DNA of 64,000 nt from Kitasatospora phosalacinea. GTDB taxonomy: Bacteria; Actinomycetota; Actinomycetes; Streptomycetales; Streptomycetaceae. The notes under the pieces are model-generated. The model saw only the letters and a program-made list of their open reading frames with translations. It searched no databases and was not told where the DNA came from. Positions within the stretch are counted from its first letter, which is position 1. Each line of letters starts with the position of its first letter. Where the stretch lies: positions 1 to 64,000 of the forward strand of contig NZ_JNWZ01000036.1 in NCBI RefSeq assembly GCF_000716545.1, in the 5' to 3' direction. Shown here one piece after another: positions 51,248 through 59,948 of the stretch. The position numbers and the translations under genes were made by a program.

Positions 51248-51289
51248 GCCTCCGCGACCGACCCTCCGCGACCGAGCTTCCGCGATCGA
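51248..51289. repeat. 14-bp direct repeat, three copies
   Basis: GCCTCCGCGACCGA and two near-copies follow each other directly after the aldehyde dehydrogenase stop. Together with a GGGCCCT/AGGGCCC pair at 51300-51347 they fill the gap to the PPTase gene. Confidence 0.8.
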
Positions 51290-51355
51290 GCCTCCCGGCG
51301 GGCCCTCCCGGCCGGTCCTCCCGGCGCCGGAAGCGGGCGCAGGGCCCCCGGCGCG

Positions 51356-52057
51356 CTACCCGTGCCCGTCGGCCGACGAGCCGGCGCGGGGCCACGCCCA
51401 GCGGCGGGCGGTGACGCGGAACGGGGCGGTGCCGGCGAGGGCGACGGCGGCGTGGTAGCCGGGCGGGGCGGGGACGGGGGCGACGCGGTAGGCCAGGGAC
51501 CAGGCGTCCTCGGGGGCGGGGGCGGGGGTGTCTTCGAGGGGGACGCGCAGGCCCTCGACGAGGCGCCCGCCGTGCGCCTTGACCAGGGCCTCCTTGCCGG
51601 CCCAGAGGCGGGCGAAGCACCCGGCGGGGTCGGCGGCGGAGCGGACGCGGCGGGCCTCCTCGGGCGGGAAGTAGCGGTCGGCCAGCGCGGCGGTGTCCGT
51701 GCGGGGCAGGACGCGTTGGATGTCGACGCCGACCGGGCGGGCGGGGGAGAGGGCGACGAGGGCGAAGGCGCCGGAGTGGGAGAGGTTGAACCGGGGACCG
51801 TCGCCGGGGAGGGCGGGTTTGCCGTGCGGGCCGTGCCGCCAGCGGAGTTCGGCGGGGGCGGTGCCGAGCCGTTCGGCCAGCAGGCGGCGCAGGGCCGCGT
51901 GGGCCAGGACGTAGCGGCGGCGGGTGTCGGCGTCGCGGCAGGTGTCGGCGCGCAGCCGCTCGGCGGGGGAGAGGTCGGCGAGCAGGGGGGCGAGGGGGAG
52001 GCCGGGGCCGGGGTCGGGGACGAGGTGGAGCAGGACGGTGTCCTGACGGGAGGTCAT
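51356..52057 (-). CDS. 4'-phosphopantetheinyl transferase, Sfp type
   Basis: A 233-residue PPTase. FNLSHSGAFALVAL near residue 90, the Mg-binding GVDIQRV and FARLWAGKEALVKAHG are the Sfp-type core motifs. It converts apo-ACP to holo-ACP by transfer of phosphopantetheine from CoA. ATG at 52057 overlaps the stop of the upstream oxidase gene. It is the last cistron of the biosynthetic operon, so it probably primes the ACP at 53789 and any carrier proteins outside the window. Confidence 0.93.
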   Translation of the reverse strand: MTSRQDTVLLHLVPDPGPGLPLAPLLADLSPAERLRADTCRDADTRRRYVLAHAALRRLLAERLGTAPAELRWRHGPHGKPALPGDGPRFNLSHSGAFALVALSPARPVGVDIQRVLPRTDTAALADRYFPPEEARRVRSAADPAGCFARLWAGKEALVKAHGGRLVEGLRVPLEDTPAPAPEDAWSLAYRVAPVPAPPGYHAAVALAGTAPFRVTARRWAWPRAGSSADGHG

Positions 52058-53145
52058 CGCGGCGCCGCCAGGCGGACCGCCGAGCGGTCCAGGGCGGGGA
52101 GCGACGGGCGGCCGGTGAGGGCCATGGTGTGGGCGAGCTCCTCGGTGGCCAGGCCCAGCACCCCCGCCACGCCGTCCGCGCCGCCGGCCGCCAGGCCCCA
52201 CAGGACGGGGCGGCCCAGCAGGACCGCCCGCGCGCCGAGCGCCAGGGCCGCGAAGGCGTCCGCGCCGCCGCGCACCCCGCCGTCGAACAGCACCGGGCAG
52301 GCCCCGCCGACCGCGTCCACCACCTCCGGGAGCGCGTCCAGCGCGGCCGGGGCGGCGTCGAGCTGGCGGCCGCCGTGGTTGGAGACCACCACCGCGTCCG
52401 CCCCGTGCTCGACCGCCAGCCGGGCGTCCTCGCCGGTCAGGACTCCCTTCAGCACCAGCGGCAGCGGGCTGAGCCCGCGCAGCCAGGCCAGGTCGGACCA
52501 GGTCACGGACGGGTCGACGGCCTCCGCCGTGTGCACCGCGAGCGCCGAACGCCCCGGGCCGGGACGGTGGGCGGAGGCCATCAGCGCCGGGTCCAGGTTG
52601 ACCGCGCGCACGTCCGGCGGGATCGCGAAGCCGTTGCGGGCGTCCCGGTGGCGGCGGCCCAGGCGGGGGGCGTCCACCGTCAGCACCAGCGCCCGGTAGC
52701 CGGCCGCCGCGGCCCGGTCGACCAGGCCCGCCAGCACCTCCCGGCGGCGCAGCCAGTACAGCTGCAGCCAGCACGGCCCGGACGCCGCGGCCGCGACCTC
52801 CTCCAGCGTGCGGGAGGCGAACAGGCTCACCACGTACAGCGCCCCCGCCCGCCCGGCGCCGCGCGCGGTGGCCAGCTCCCCGTCCGGGTGCAGCAGCCGG
52901 TGGTACGCGGTGGGCGCGACGCCCACCGGGGTGGCCAGCGGGGCGCCGAACAGCTCCGTCGCCGGGTCGGGGGCCGAGACGTCGACCAGCACCCGGGGCC
53001 GCAGCGTCACCCGCCCGAAGGCCCGCCGGTTCGCGCCGAGCGCCCGCTCCGCGCCCGCCCCGCCCTCGACGAAGTCGCGGACGGCGGACGGGATCCGGCG
53101 GTACGCGCGGGCGCGGTAGTCGGCCAGCCGCAGCGGTTCGGTCAC
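52054..53145 (-). CDS. FMN-dependent alpha-hydroxy acid oxidase (hydroxymandelate oxidase-like)
   Basis: A 363-residue (S)-2-hydroxy-acid oxidase: YRRIPSAVRDFVEGGAGAER at the start, PVGVAPTAYHRLLHPDGELA, LTVDAPRLGRRHRDARNGFA, the FMN Lys in LVLKGVLTGEDA and catalytic His and Arg in SNHGGRQLDAAPA. Because a hydroxymandelate synthase-like gene lies in the same operon, oxidation of 4-hydroxymandelate to 4-hydroxybenzoylformate is the likely reaction, as in hydroxyphenylglycine routes. GTG at 53145 overlaps the previous stop. Confidence 0.88.
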   Translation of the reverse strand: MTEPLRLADYRARAYRRIPSAVRDFVEGGAGAERALGANRRAFGRVTLRPRVLVDVSAPDPATELFGAPLATPVGVAPTAYHRLLHPDGELATARGAGRAGALYVVSLFASRTLEEVAAAASGPCWLQLYWLRRREVLAGLVDRAAAAGYRALVLTVDAPRLGRRHRDARNGFAIPPDVRAVNLDPALMASAHRPGPGRSALAVHTAEAVDPSVTWSDLAWLRGLSPLPLVLKGVLTGEDARLAVEHGADAVVVSNHGGRQLDAAPAALDALPEVVDAVGGACPVLFDGGVRGGADAFAALALGARAVLLGRPVLWGLAAGGADGVAGVLGLATEELAHTMALTGRPSLPALDRSAVRLAAPR

Positions 53146-53792
53146 CGGGACACCTCGGCGGCCAGCTCCCACCACGGACCGGTGCCCGGCCGCGCGGGGC
53201 CGGTGAGGGCCGGCCGGACGACGCGCTCGCCCGGCAGCGGGTCGCCGAACAGCAGCGCCACCCCCCGGCTGACCTCCGGCACCGCCACCGGGACGCCCGG
53301 GTCGTACGGCAGCCAGTCCTGCTCGACCACCAGCAGCAGCGCCCGCCGCAGCCCGGCCGTGTCCGCGTACGCGGTCAGCAGCCGCAGCGCGGTGGCCGCG
53401 GCCGTGCCGTCCGGGCCGGTGACGGCGAAGGACAGCGGGCCGCCCGGGCAGACGTGGGCCAGCCGGCAGGCGGTGGCCCGGCCCGGGGCCAGGTCCGGGA
53501 CGGAGTGCGCGAGCACCAGCAGGTCGACCTCCTCGCCCGCCGGGACGACCTCCCGGACCAGCGCCTCGGCCATCTCCCCGTACGACTGCCCGCCGGGCGG
53601 CAGCCCGGCGGGGGCCGGCAGGCCGTACGGGGACAGCAGGTCGGCCAGGTAGCGGCGCAGCCGGGCCGCGTGCACCGGGTCGGCGGCCAGCGCGGACGGT
53701 TCCGGGAAGACCAGCCGGGCCGCCCGGCGCACCCCCCAGGCCCCCGGTCCGGCGGCGGGCAGGACCGGCGGCAGGAGGGCGCGGACGCTCAC
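53142..53792 (-). CDS. KAS III/thiolase-like protein lacking the catalytic Cys
   Basis: A 216-residue protein with the N-terminal half fold of KAS III: QSYGEMAEALVREVVPAGEE, VDLLVLAHSVPDLAPGRATA, and ALRLLTAYADTAGLRRALLL with VVEQD. The stretch where KAS III enzymes have the nucleophilic Cys reads FAVTGPDGTAAATAL, with no Cys. It is thus probably a non-catalytic partner, like PqsB beside PqsC in Pseudomonas. It sits between the ACP and the oxidase genes, with GTGA overlaps on both sides. The family call is by pattern only. Confidence 0.6.
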   Translation of the reverse strand: MSVRALLPPVLPAAGPGAWGVRRAARLVFPEPSALAADPVHAARLRRYLADLLSPYGLPAPAGLPPGGQSYGEMAEALVREVVPAGEEVDLLVLAHSVPDLAPGRATACRLAHVCPGGPLSFAVTGPDGTAAATALRLLTAYADTAGLRRALLLVVEQDWLPYDPGVPVAVPEVSRGVALLFGDPLPGERVVRPALTGPARPGTGPWWELAAEVSR

Positions 53793-54049
53793 GCGTCCGC
53801 CAGCAGGTGGCCCGCGACGTACGCGGCCAGCGAGCCGACGGTGGCGAAGTCGTCCCGGCCGAGGTCCTCCACGCTGATCTCCAGGCCGAGGCGCTCCTCC
53901 AGTTCCAGGACGAGTTCCAGCCCGGTGGTGGAGTTCAGCCCGAGGGCGTCCAGCAGCTCGGTGCCGGCGTCCGCGCCGGTCACCTCGCGCTTGAGCACGA
54001 CCGGCAGCAACTCGCAGATGGCGGAGACCAGTTGGTCACGGGAAGTCAT
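53789..54049 (-). CDS. Acyl carrier protein
   Basis: An 86-residue ACP with the usual helix pattern: QLVSAICELLPVVLKREV, then the phosphopantetheine segment LLDALGLNSTTGLELVLELE and LEISVEDLGRDDFATVGSLA. The usual DSL reads NST here: Ser40 is in place, but Asp is replaced by Asn. It carries the growing or priming acyl group for the cluster. A 33-bp gap separates it from the KAS III-like gene. Confidence 0.88.
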   Translation of the reverse strand: MTSRDQLVSAICELLPVVLKREVTGADAGTELLDALGLNSTTGLELVLELEERLGLEISVEDLGRDDFATVGSLAAYVAGHLLADA

Positions 54050-54082
54050 CGGGGTGAGTCCTTCGGACGGAGGGGAGGGGAA

Positions 54083-55021
54083 TCAGTGCTGGAGGACCAT
54101 GGCGGCGAACGCCGCGCCGCGCCCGGCGCCCGCCGCGGCCATCACGTACGGTTCGCCCGGGCGCAGCAGGCCGCGCTGCCGGGCGGTGCGGTGGTTGAGG
54201 AAGTGGTCGGCGCAGAAGACGTGCCCGACCGTCGGCACGTGGTCGAGCACCACCCGCTCGCGCGGGTAGCCGAGGATCCGGCAGACCTGGTGCCAGGCCA
54301 CCCGGTTGACGTTGTGCGGCAGGACGGCCGTGACCCGCTCCAGCGCCACTCCGGCCCGCTCGACGGCCGCGCGCACCGCCGCCGCCAGCGCCTCGCCGTA
54401 GATCCGCTGGAACTCCGACTCCAGCTCCGCGCGGTCCCGGACGGTGTCGAACTCGCCGCGCAGGTCGACGGCGTACGACAGCACCCGGTCGCGCCCGCCG
54501 GACGCCGAGACCAGGCAGGCCCCGGCGCCCTCGCCGAAGAAGGAGCTGCCCGGCACCGCCGCGGCCTCCGGCGTGAACGCCTTCTCCCCGGCCAGCACCA
54601 GCGCCAGCGCGTCCGGGTCGCCGTCCGCGGCCAGCAGCCGGCCCGCCGCGTCGATCGCCAGCAGGCCCGAGGCGCAGGCGTGGTGGCCGACCGCGAACAC
54701 CGGCACCCCCGGGTCCAGGCCGAGCTCCGCGCACAGCTCCCGCACCGGGTCGTGCGGGTACGGGACGACGGTCGGGAAGGAGCGGGCGTGCAGCACGTAG
54801 CGGACCAGGTGCTCCCGGCCGCTCAGCGCCCCCAGCCCGGCCGCCGCGCCGCGCAGCAGGTCCAGCAGGCTGCCGCCCGCGTCCCGGCTGACCTCGCCCA
54901 GCCCGTGGTAGCGGCGGAAGATCCGCACCTGCATCGGGGTCAGCCCGAGCTCCCCGGCCAGCGCCTCGATCGGGACCCGGCCGGACGGCAGGTGGTCGGA
55001 GACCGCGAGCAGCGACGTCAC
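54083..55021 (-). CDS. KAS III-type ketosynthase with Cys-His-His active site
   Basis: A 312-residue KAS III-like enzyme. Cys116 in VGHHACASG is the nucleophile, and His236 in LPHNVNR is the usual His. At the third position, where FabH has Asn (GNTS), the sequence reads VPTVGHVFCAD, so His267 replaces Asn. GEGAGACLVS and GRGAAFAAMVL are structural motifs. It would extend or transfer an acyl group to or from the ACP encoded just downstream. The next-but-one gene encodes a Cys-less relative, suggesting a heterodimer. The start is GTG at 55021, overlapping the previous stop. Confidence 0.85.
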   Translation of the reverse strand: MTSLLAVSDHLPSGRVPIEALAGELGLTPMQVRIFRRYHGLGEVSRDAGGSLLDLLRGAAAGLGALSGREHLVRYVLHARSFPTVVPYPHDPVRELCAELGLDPGVPVFAVGHHACASGLLAIDAAGRLLAADGDPDALALVLAGEKAFTPEAAAVPGSSFFGEGAGACLVSASGGRDRVLSYAVDLRGEFDTVRDRAELESEFQRIYGEALAAAVRAAVERAGVALERVTAVLPHNVNRVAWHQVCRILGYPRERVVLDHVPTVGHVFCADHFLNHRTARQRGLLRPGEPYVMAAAGAGRGAAFAAMVLQH

Positions 55022-56379
55022 CGCGCCGCCCCCGCGGCGGCGGGCCCGGCGGCCCGGTCCGCCGCCAGGAAGCCGAGCGCGGTCTCCACCGCCAGTTCCT
55101 CCACCGTGCGGGCCAGCGTCTCGGCGTCGGCGGGACAGACGTGCCGGGTGTCCGTCAGGACCTCCATCAGCAGCCCGCCCGGCGCGTCCGTGAACTGCCC
55201 CTGCAGGATGCGTTCCGCCAAGTCCGCGCGCCGCACCCAGCGGAAGGCGCCGCGCGCCCGGGCGGCCCGCAGCTCCTCGGCGGTGGCCGCCCGCTCCGCC
55301 GGCGGGTGGCCGCTGCGGTCGTTGAAGAAGCACCGCACGTCCAGGTCCTCGCCGCGCTCCGCCGCGACCCGGGCGATCAGCTCGTTCAGCCGCTCCGGGT
55401 GGAAGTACGCGTGCTTGTAGGCCGTCAGGGTCGCCCGGCCGGCCGCCGCGACGGCCGTCGGCACGTCGCCGTCGCCCAGGTCCAGGACGGTGATCCCGGC
55501 CTGCGCGGCCATGCACACCACCCCGGCCAGCGACGAGCGGAAGCGGTTGTTGACCACCGGCCGCAGCACCACCGGGTGCGCCGCGCCGATCCGGCGCAGC
55601 GCCAGCGCGTACAGCGCCAGCAGCACGGTGCGGGTGTCGGCGCCGGTGCGGGCGGCCACCACCGGCAGGGCCAGCGGCAGGGCGGGGGAGAGGAACTCGC
55701 CCGTCCAGTGGCTGGGTTCGCGCGGATCGGCGGACGGGGGGAACCGGCGGGCCGGCACCGTGCGCAGGATCCGCTCCCAGTGCCGCAGCGCCCGGTCGTT
55801 CTGCCGCAGCCCCGCCGCCGACCCCTGCCAGGCCGCCTGCTCCAACTGCTGCATCCCGGCCACCGGACCGTCCGCCCGCTCCCGCACCTCGCGCAGCATG
55901 ATCTCCCCGCCCGCGGCGTCCGTCACCAGGTGGCTCACGATGCTGACCAGGTGCGTCGGCGACCCGCCCGCCCGCACCACCGCCATCCGCACCGGCCACT
56001 GCCCGGCGTGGTCGAACGGCCGCTCCCGGTAAAGCCGTTCCACCTCGGCGGCCAGCGCCGCCGGATCGGTCCCGGCCGGCGCGTCGTACACCTCCAGGCC
56101 GATCCGGCCGGACGCGAACAGCTCCTGCGCCGGGTGCCCGTCCGGGCCGAAGCGCAGCCTGGTCCGCATCGACGGGAACCGGCCCATCAGGTAGCGCAGC
56201 TCCGCCGCCACCGCCCCGACCGTGCTGCCCGCCGGGAGGACGGCCGTCCCGCCGATCGGCAGCGAGTCGCGCTGCGCCACCATCGCGTGCCAGATCTCCC
56301 ACATGCCCCAGGAGAGCTCGCCGACGCCCGCGCCGTCCCCCGCGAAGTCCACCTCGATCCGCTCGGAGGGGCCCGTCAC
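55018..56379 (-). CDS. Stand-alone condensation-domain protein
   Basis: A 453-residue protein of the NRPS condensation/PapA acyltransferase superfamily. The usual HHxxxDG reads SHLVTDAAG (about residue 150): the second, catalytic His and the Asp are kept while the first His is Ser. DFAGDGAGVGELSWGMWEIW at the N-terminus and RPVVNNRFRSSLAGVVCMAA match the condensation fold. It probably forms an ester or amide bond between an ACP-bound acyl group and a partner. Both ends overlap neighbours by 4 bases. Confidence 0.82.
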   Translation of the reverse strand: MTGPSERIEVDFAGDGAGVGELSWGMWEIWHAMVAQRDSLPIGGTAVLPAGSTVGAVAAELRYLMGRFPSMRTRLRFGPDGHPAQELFASGRIGLEVYDAPAGTDPAALAAEVERLYRERPFDHAGQWPVRMAVVRAGGSPTHLVSIVSHLVTDAAGGEIMLREVRERADGPVAGMQQLEQAAWQGSAAGLRQNDRALRHWERILRTVPARRFPPSADPREPSHWTGEFLSPALPLALPVVAARTGADTRTVLLALYALALRRIGAAHPVVLRPVVNNRFRSSLAGVVCMAAQAGITVLDLGDGDVPTAVAAAGRATLTAYKHAYFHPERLNELIARVAAERGEDLDVRCFFNDRSGHPPAERAATAEELRAARARGAFRWVRRADLAERILQGQFTDAPGGLLMEVLTDTRHVCPADAETLARTVEELAVETALGFLAADRAAGPAAAGAAR

Positions 56380-58016
56380 GGGGCCACCGCCACCGCGGAC
56401 CGGTGCCGCTGCCGCATCAGGAACTTGCGGACCTTGCCGGTCGGCCCGAGGATCAGGTCCTCCTCGCCGATCACCAGCACCGCGCGCAGGGTCGCCGCCG
56501 CGGCCGGCGTCAGCGCCGCCCGGACGGCCGGGGCCCGGTCGGCGGACGGGTCGGCGTCCGGGCGCAGCGCCAGCAGCACGTCCGTCACCACCGGGGCCCC
56601 GCCGGCCGGATCGGCCGGCAGCGACACCACCGTGCAGTCGAGCACGTCCCGGCAGGCCGCCAGGATCCGCTCCTCGCTCAGCGCCGTGTACAGCCACTCG
56701 CCGCCGCCCAGGTCGACGGCGTCCACCGCCCGGTCGACGTGGAAGTAGTAGCCCTCCGCGTCCCGGTACAGCAGGTCGCCGGTCAGGTAGTAGCCGTCCA
56801 GCCGGTTGCGGTACGTCGCCGCCGAGTCGTTCCAGTAGCCCGGCGCCAGCGTCGGCGCCTTCAGCGCGAAGTGGCCGACCTCGCCGTCCGGCACCTCCCG
56901 GCCGGTGGCCGGGTCCAGCAGCGCCACCTCGGCGAAACCGTGCGGCACTCCGACGCAGCGCCCGTAGCGCTCGGTGTCCGGGCCGTGGGTGAGGTGGAAC
57001 GCGGAGTGGCCCATCTCGGTGGAGCCCAGGCCGTCCACGAAGTGCGACCCCGGCACCCGCCGCACCCCCTCCCGGGTCACCGTCACCCGCGAGCCGGCCG
57101 CCACCAGGCGGCGGATGTGCGGTTCGTGCGCGCAGTCACCGGTGTTGAACCACAGCGAGACGGACGACAACCGGCGCTCGGTCAGGTCGTGCCGGGCCAG
57201 CTGCGCCCAGGTCGCGGCGAAGCCGAACACGCCGGTCGGCTCCCAGCGCTCGATCGCCGCCAGCACCCCGTCGCCGTCCTGCCCGGACAGGAACAGCACC
57301 TCGCTGCGGTGGCACAGCGCCAGGTTCAGCGTGGAGACGCCCGCCGCGTGCGCGGCCGGCAGCGCGCTGAGGATCCGCTCGGTGCCCCGGGCGCGCGGCG
57401 CCGCCAGCCGGAACAGCTTCGTCGCGGCGAACAGGCTGGCGTGCGAGTGCACCACCGCCGCGGGCATCCGGGTGGTCCCCGAGGAGTGCGTGATGACGAC
57501 CGGGTCGTCCGCGTGGTGCCGATAGGGGGCGGGCGCCGCCGCCGGATCGCCGCCGCCGGGCTCCGAAGCGTCCGCGTGCAGGGCCGTCCCCGCCTCCTCG
57601 CCCGCCAGCCGCTCCCGGTGCTCGGCGTCCGTCAGCAGCGCCGCCGCCCGCAGCCGGCGCACGTACTCGGCCGCCACGTCGCCCGGCAGGTGCCGGTTCA
57701 GCAGCGCCGGGACGGCGCCCAGCCAGGCCAGCGCCAGGAAGTTCAGCAGGCAGTCCGCCGACCCCGACACGTACAGCGCCACCGGGTCGCGCGGCCCGAT
57801 CCCCCGCCCGTGCCACCACGCTGCCCGGGCCGCCACCCGCTCCCGCAGCTCGCCGAGCGTCAGCCCGCGCCCGGCCGGGAACCCGTCGACCGGGACGTCG
57901 AACGCCGCGCCCGGCCCGTCCGGGTCCGCGCCGTGCGCGAACAGCGCGGGCAGCACGTTGCCCGCGCCGAGCCCCGGGTCCGCGGCCAACCGCGCCCTGA
58001 TACCGGTGTCCCTCAT
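56376..58016 (-). CDS. AMP-dependent acyl (aryl) ligase
   Basis: A 546-residue adenylate-forming ligase: P-loop ITHSSGTTRMPAAV, DGLGSTEMGHSAFHL, GYYLTGDLLYRDAEGYYFHV, and the C-terminal catalytic Lys in LGPTGKVRKFLMRQRH. It activates a carboxylic acid and loads CoA or the ACP. The substrate pocket cannot be read by eye; an aryl or fatty acid is likely in this context. ATG at 58016 overlaps the previous stop. Confidence 0.9.
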   Translation of the reverse strand: MRDTGIRARLAADPGLGAGNVLPALFAHGADPDGPGAAFDVPVDGFPAGRGLTLGELRERVAARAAWWHGRGIGPRDPVALYVSGSADCLLNFLALAWLGAVPALLNRHLPGDVAAEYVRRLRAAALLTDAEHRERLAGEEAGTALHADASEPGGGDPAAAPAPYRHHADDPVVITHSSGTTRMPAAVVHSHASLFAATKLFRLAAPRARGTERILSALPAAHAAGVSTLNLALCHRSEVLFLSGQDGDGVLAAIERWEPTGVFGFAATWAQLARHDLTERRLSSVSLWFNTGDCAHEPHIRRLVAAGSRVTVTREGVRRVPGSHFVDGLGSTEMGHSAFHLTHGPDTERYGRCVGVPHGFAEVALLDPATGREVPDGEVGHFALKAPTLAPGYWNDSAATYRNRLDGYYLTGDLLYRDAEGYYFHVDRAVDAVDLGGGEWLYTALSEERILAACRDVLDCTVVSLPADPAGGAPVVTDVLLALRPDADPSADRAPAVRAALTPAAAATLRAVLVIGEEDLILGPTGKVRKFLMRQRHRSAVAVAP

Positions 58017-59002
58017 GTCCCGCCACCTTCCCCGAGTACGGTCGTCACTTCTTCGATCGCCGCCAGCAGTCCCGCCCGACCGGGCTGGCAGGCCCGGTCC
58101 AGCGCCGGGGCGAACGGCAGCACCGCCCCCTCCGGGCGGGTCACCCGGCGCGGCGCGGCCCGCAGCCGCGCCCCCTCGGCGGCGGTGGCCAGCACCTCCG
58201 CGGCGAACCCGCAGGAGCGGTTGGAGTCGTCCAGCACCACCAGCCGGCCCGTCCGGGCCAGCGAGGCCGTCAGCCCCGCCCGGTCCAGCGGGTGCAGCGT
58301 GCGCGGGTCGAACACCTCCACCGAGACCCGGCCGGCCAGCTCCCCGGCCACCGCCAGCGCCTCGTGCACCAGGTGGCCCACCGCCACCACCGTCACGTCG
58401 GTGCCCGCCCGGTGCACCCGGCCCCGGCCCAGCGGCACCGGCCCCAGCGCCGCGAAGTCCACGTCCTCGCGCACCCCCAGCGCGCCCGCCGGGGCGAACA
58501 CCACCACCGGGTCGTCGTCCCGCAGCGCCGACAGCAGCAGCCCGTACGCGTCCGAGGGCGTGGCCGGCACCACCGTCTTCACCCCCACGTGCGCGAACAG
58601 GCCGTACGGGTGGTCCGAGTGCTGCCCCGCCCAGGCCTCCCGCGAGCCCGAACCCGGCAGCAGGTACGTCACCGGCACCCGGGCCTGCCCGCCCGACATC
58701 AGCGAGAACTTGTGCGCCTGGTTGGCGATCTGCTCGAACGCCAGGAACAGCAGCGACGGGATCTGGAACTCCACCAGCGGCCGCAGCCCGGCCAGCGCCG
58801 CGCCGGTCGCGAACGAGGTGAACGCCTGCTCCGAGATCGGCGTGTCCAGCACCCGGTCGGGGCCGAACCGCCGCACCAGCCCCGCCGTCACGTTCGACAC
58901 CGCGACCCGGACGTCCTCGCCGAACACGCACACCGACGCGTCGCGGGCCATCTCGTCGCCCAGCGCCCGGTTCAGCGCCTTCAGGTACGACAGCTTCGGC
59001 AC
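58013..59002 (-). CDS. 2-oxoacid dehydrogenase E1 beta subunit
   Basis: A 329-residue E1 beta: ALNRALGDEMARDASVCVFG, GPDRVLDTPISEQAFTSFAT, GGQARVPVTYLL, and the C-terminal domain VSVEVFDPRTLHPLDRAGLT. With the alpha subunit it forms the TPP enzyme that decarboxylates a 2-oxoacid. It starts with GTG one base after the alpha stop. No E2 (lipoyl) or E3 gene is visible, so the acyl acceptor is uncertain. Confidence 0.9.
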   Translation of the reverse strand: MPKLSYLKALNRALGDEMARDASVCVFGEDVRVAVSNVTAGLVRRFGPDRVLDTPISEQAFTSFATGAALAGLRPLVEFQIPSLLFLAFEQIANQAHKFSLMSGGQARVPVTYLLPGSGSREAWAGQHSDHPYGLFAHVGVKTVVPATPSDAYGLLLSALRDDDPVVVFAPAGALGVREDVDFAALGPVPLGRGRVHRAGTDVTVVAVGHLVHEALAVAGELAGRVSVEVFDPRTLHPLDRAGLTASLARTGRLVVLDDSNRSCGFAAEVLATAAEGARLRAAPRRVTRPEGAVLPFAPALDRACQPGRAGLLAAIEEVTTVLGEGGGT

Positions 59003-59003
59003 C

Positions 59004-59948
59004 TCAGCCCACCTCCGTCGCGTACAGGTGCGCCAGCGCCGACGCCGGGTCCGGGTGCGGCGCGCCGCGGGCGAACTCCACCGCCGCGTCCAGCACTCCG
59101 TCCAGCTCGGCGTCGATCGCCGAACGCACCTCCGGGGCCAGCCGCGCCCCCTGCACCTCCAGCGGGTCCCGGGCCCGGCCCGCCGCCTCCTCCGCCGCCG
59201 AGCGGTAGCCCGGCCGCGCCGCGTGCTCCCAGGTGTGGTGCGCGTCGAAGCGGTACGCCGCGCACTCCAGCAGCGTCGGCCCGCCGCCCGCCCGGGCCCG
59301 GGCCACCGCCTCCGCCGTCGCCGCCAGCACCTCCCGCGGGTCCGTCCCGTCCACCGCCCGCGCCGGGATGCCGAACGCCCGCGCCCGGCCCAGGATGCTG
59401 CCCGCCACCGCGTCCGCCGTCCGCATCGAGGTCGCGAACCCGTTGTTCTCGCACACCAGCACCACCGGCGCCCGCCACAGCGCCGCCAGGTTGAACGCCT
59501 CCAGCACCACGCCCTGGCTCACCGCGCCGTCGCCGAAGTACGCCACCGCCACCCGGTCCGACCCCGACCGGCGCAGCGCCCACGCCGCGCCCGCCGCGAT
59601 CGGCACCGCCGCGCCCACCATCGCGTTCGCGCCCAACACGCCCAGCGCGAAGTCCGCCGCGTGCATCGAACCGCCCCGGCCCCGGTTCAACCCCGGCTCC
59701 CGGCCCGCCAGTTCGGCCATCATCCGGGCCGGGTCGGCGCCCTTCGCCAGCACGTGCCCGTGCCCCCGGTGGGTGGAGGTGACCACGTCGTCCGGCCGCA
59801 GCGCCGCGCAGCTGCCCGCCGCGATCGCCTCCTGCCCGGTGTACGGGTGGATGCCGCCCGGCACCACCCCCGACCGCACCAGCTCCACCGCCCGCCGCTC
59901 GAAGCCCCGGATCAGTGCCACCGTCCGGTACAGGCCGGCGTCAGTCAC
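59004..59948 (-). CDS. 2-oxoacid dehydrogenase E1 alpha subunit (TPP-dependent)
   Basis: A 314-residue E1 alpha: GGIHPYTGQEAIAAGSCAAL, the phosphorylation-loop region STHRGHGHVLAKGADPARM, and the TPP motif starting GDGAVSQGVVLEAFNLAALW with CENNGFATS. It pairs with the next gene. In this cluster the likely 2-oxoacid is 4-hydroxybenzoylformate from the mandelate enzymes, giving a 4-hydroxybenzoyl group; this is inference. GTG at 59948 overlaps the upstream oxygenase gene by 8 bases. Confidence 0.9.
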   Translation of the reverse strand: MTDAGLYRTVALIRGFERRAVELVRSGVVPGGIHPYTGQEAIAAGSCAALRPDDVVTSTHRGHGHVLAKGADPARMMAELAGREPGLNRGRGGSMHAADFALGVLGANAMVGAAVPIAAGAAWALRRSGSDRVAVAYFGDGAVSQGVVLEAFNLAALWRAPVVLVCENNGFATSMRTADAVAGSILGRARAFGIPARAVDGTDPREVLAATAEAVARARAGGGPTLLECAAYRFDAHHTWEHAARPGYRSAAEEAAGRARDPLEVQGARLAPEVRSAIDAELDGVLDAAVEFARGAPHPDPASALAHLYATEVG

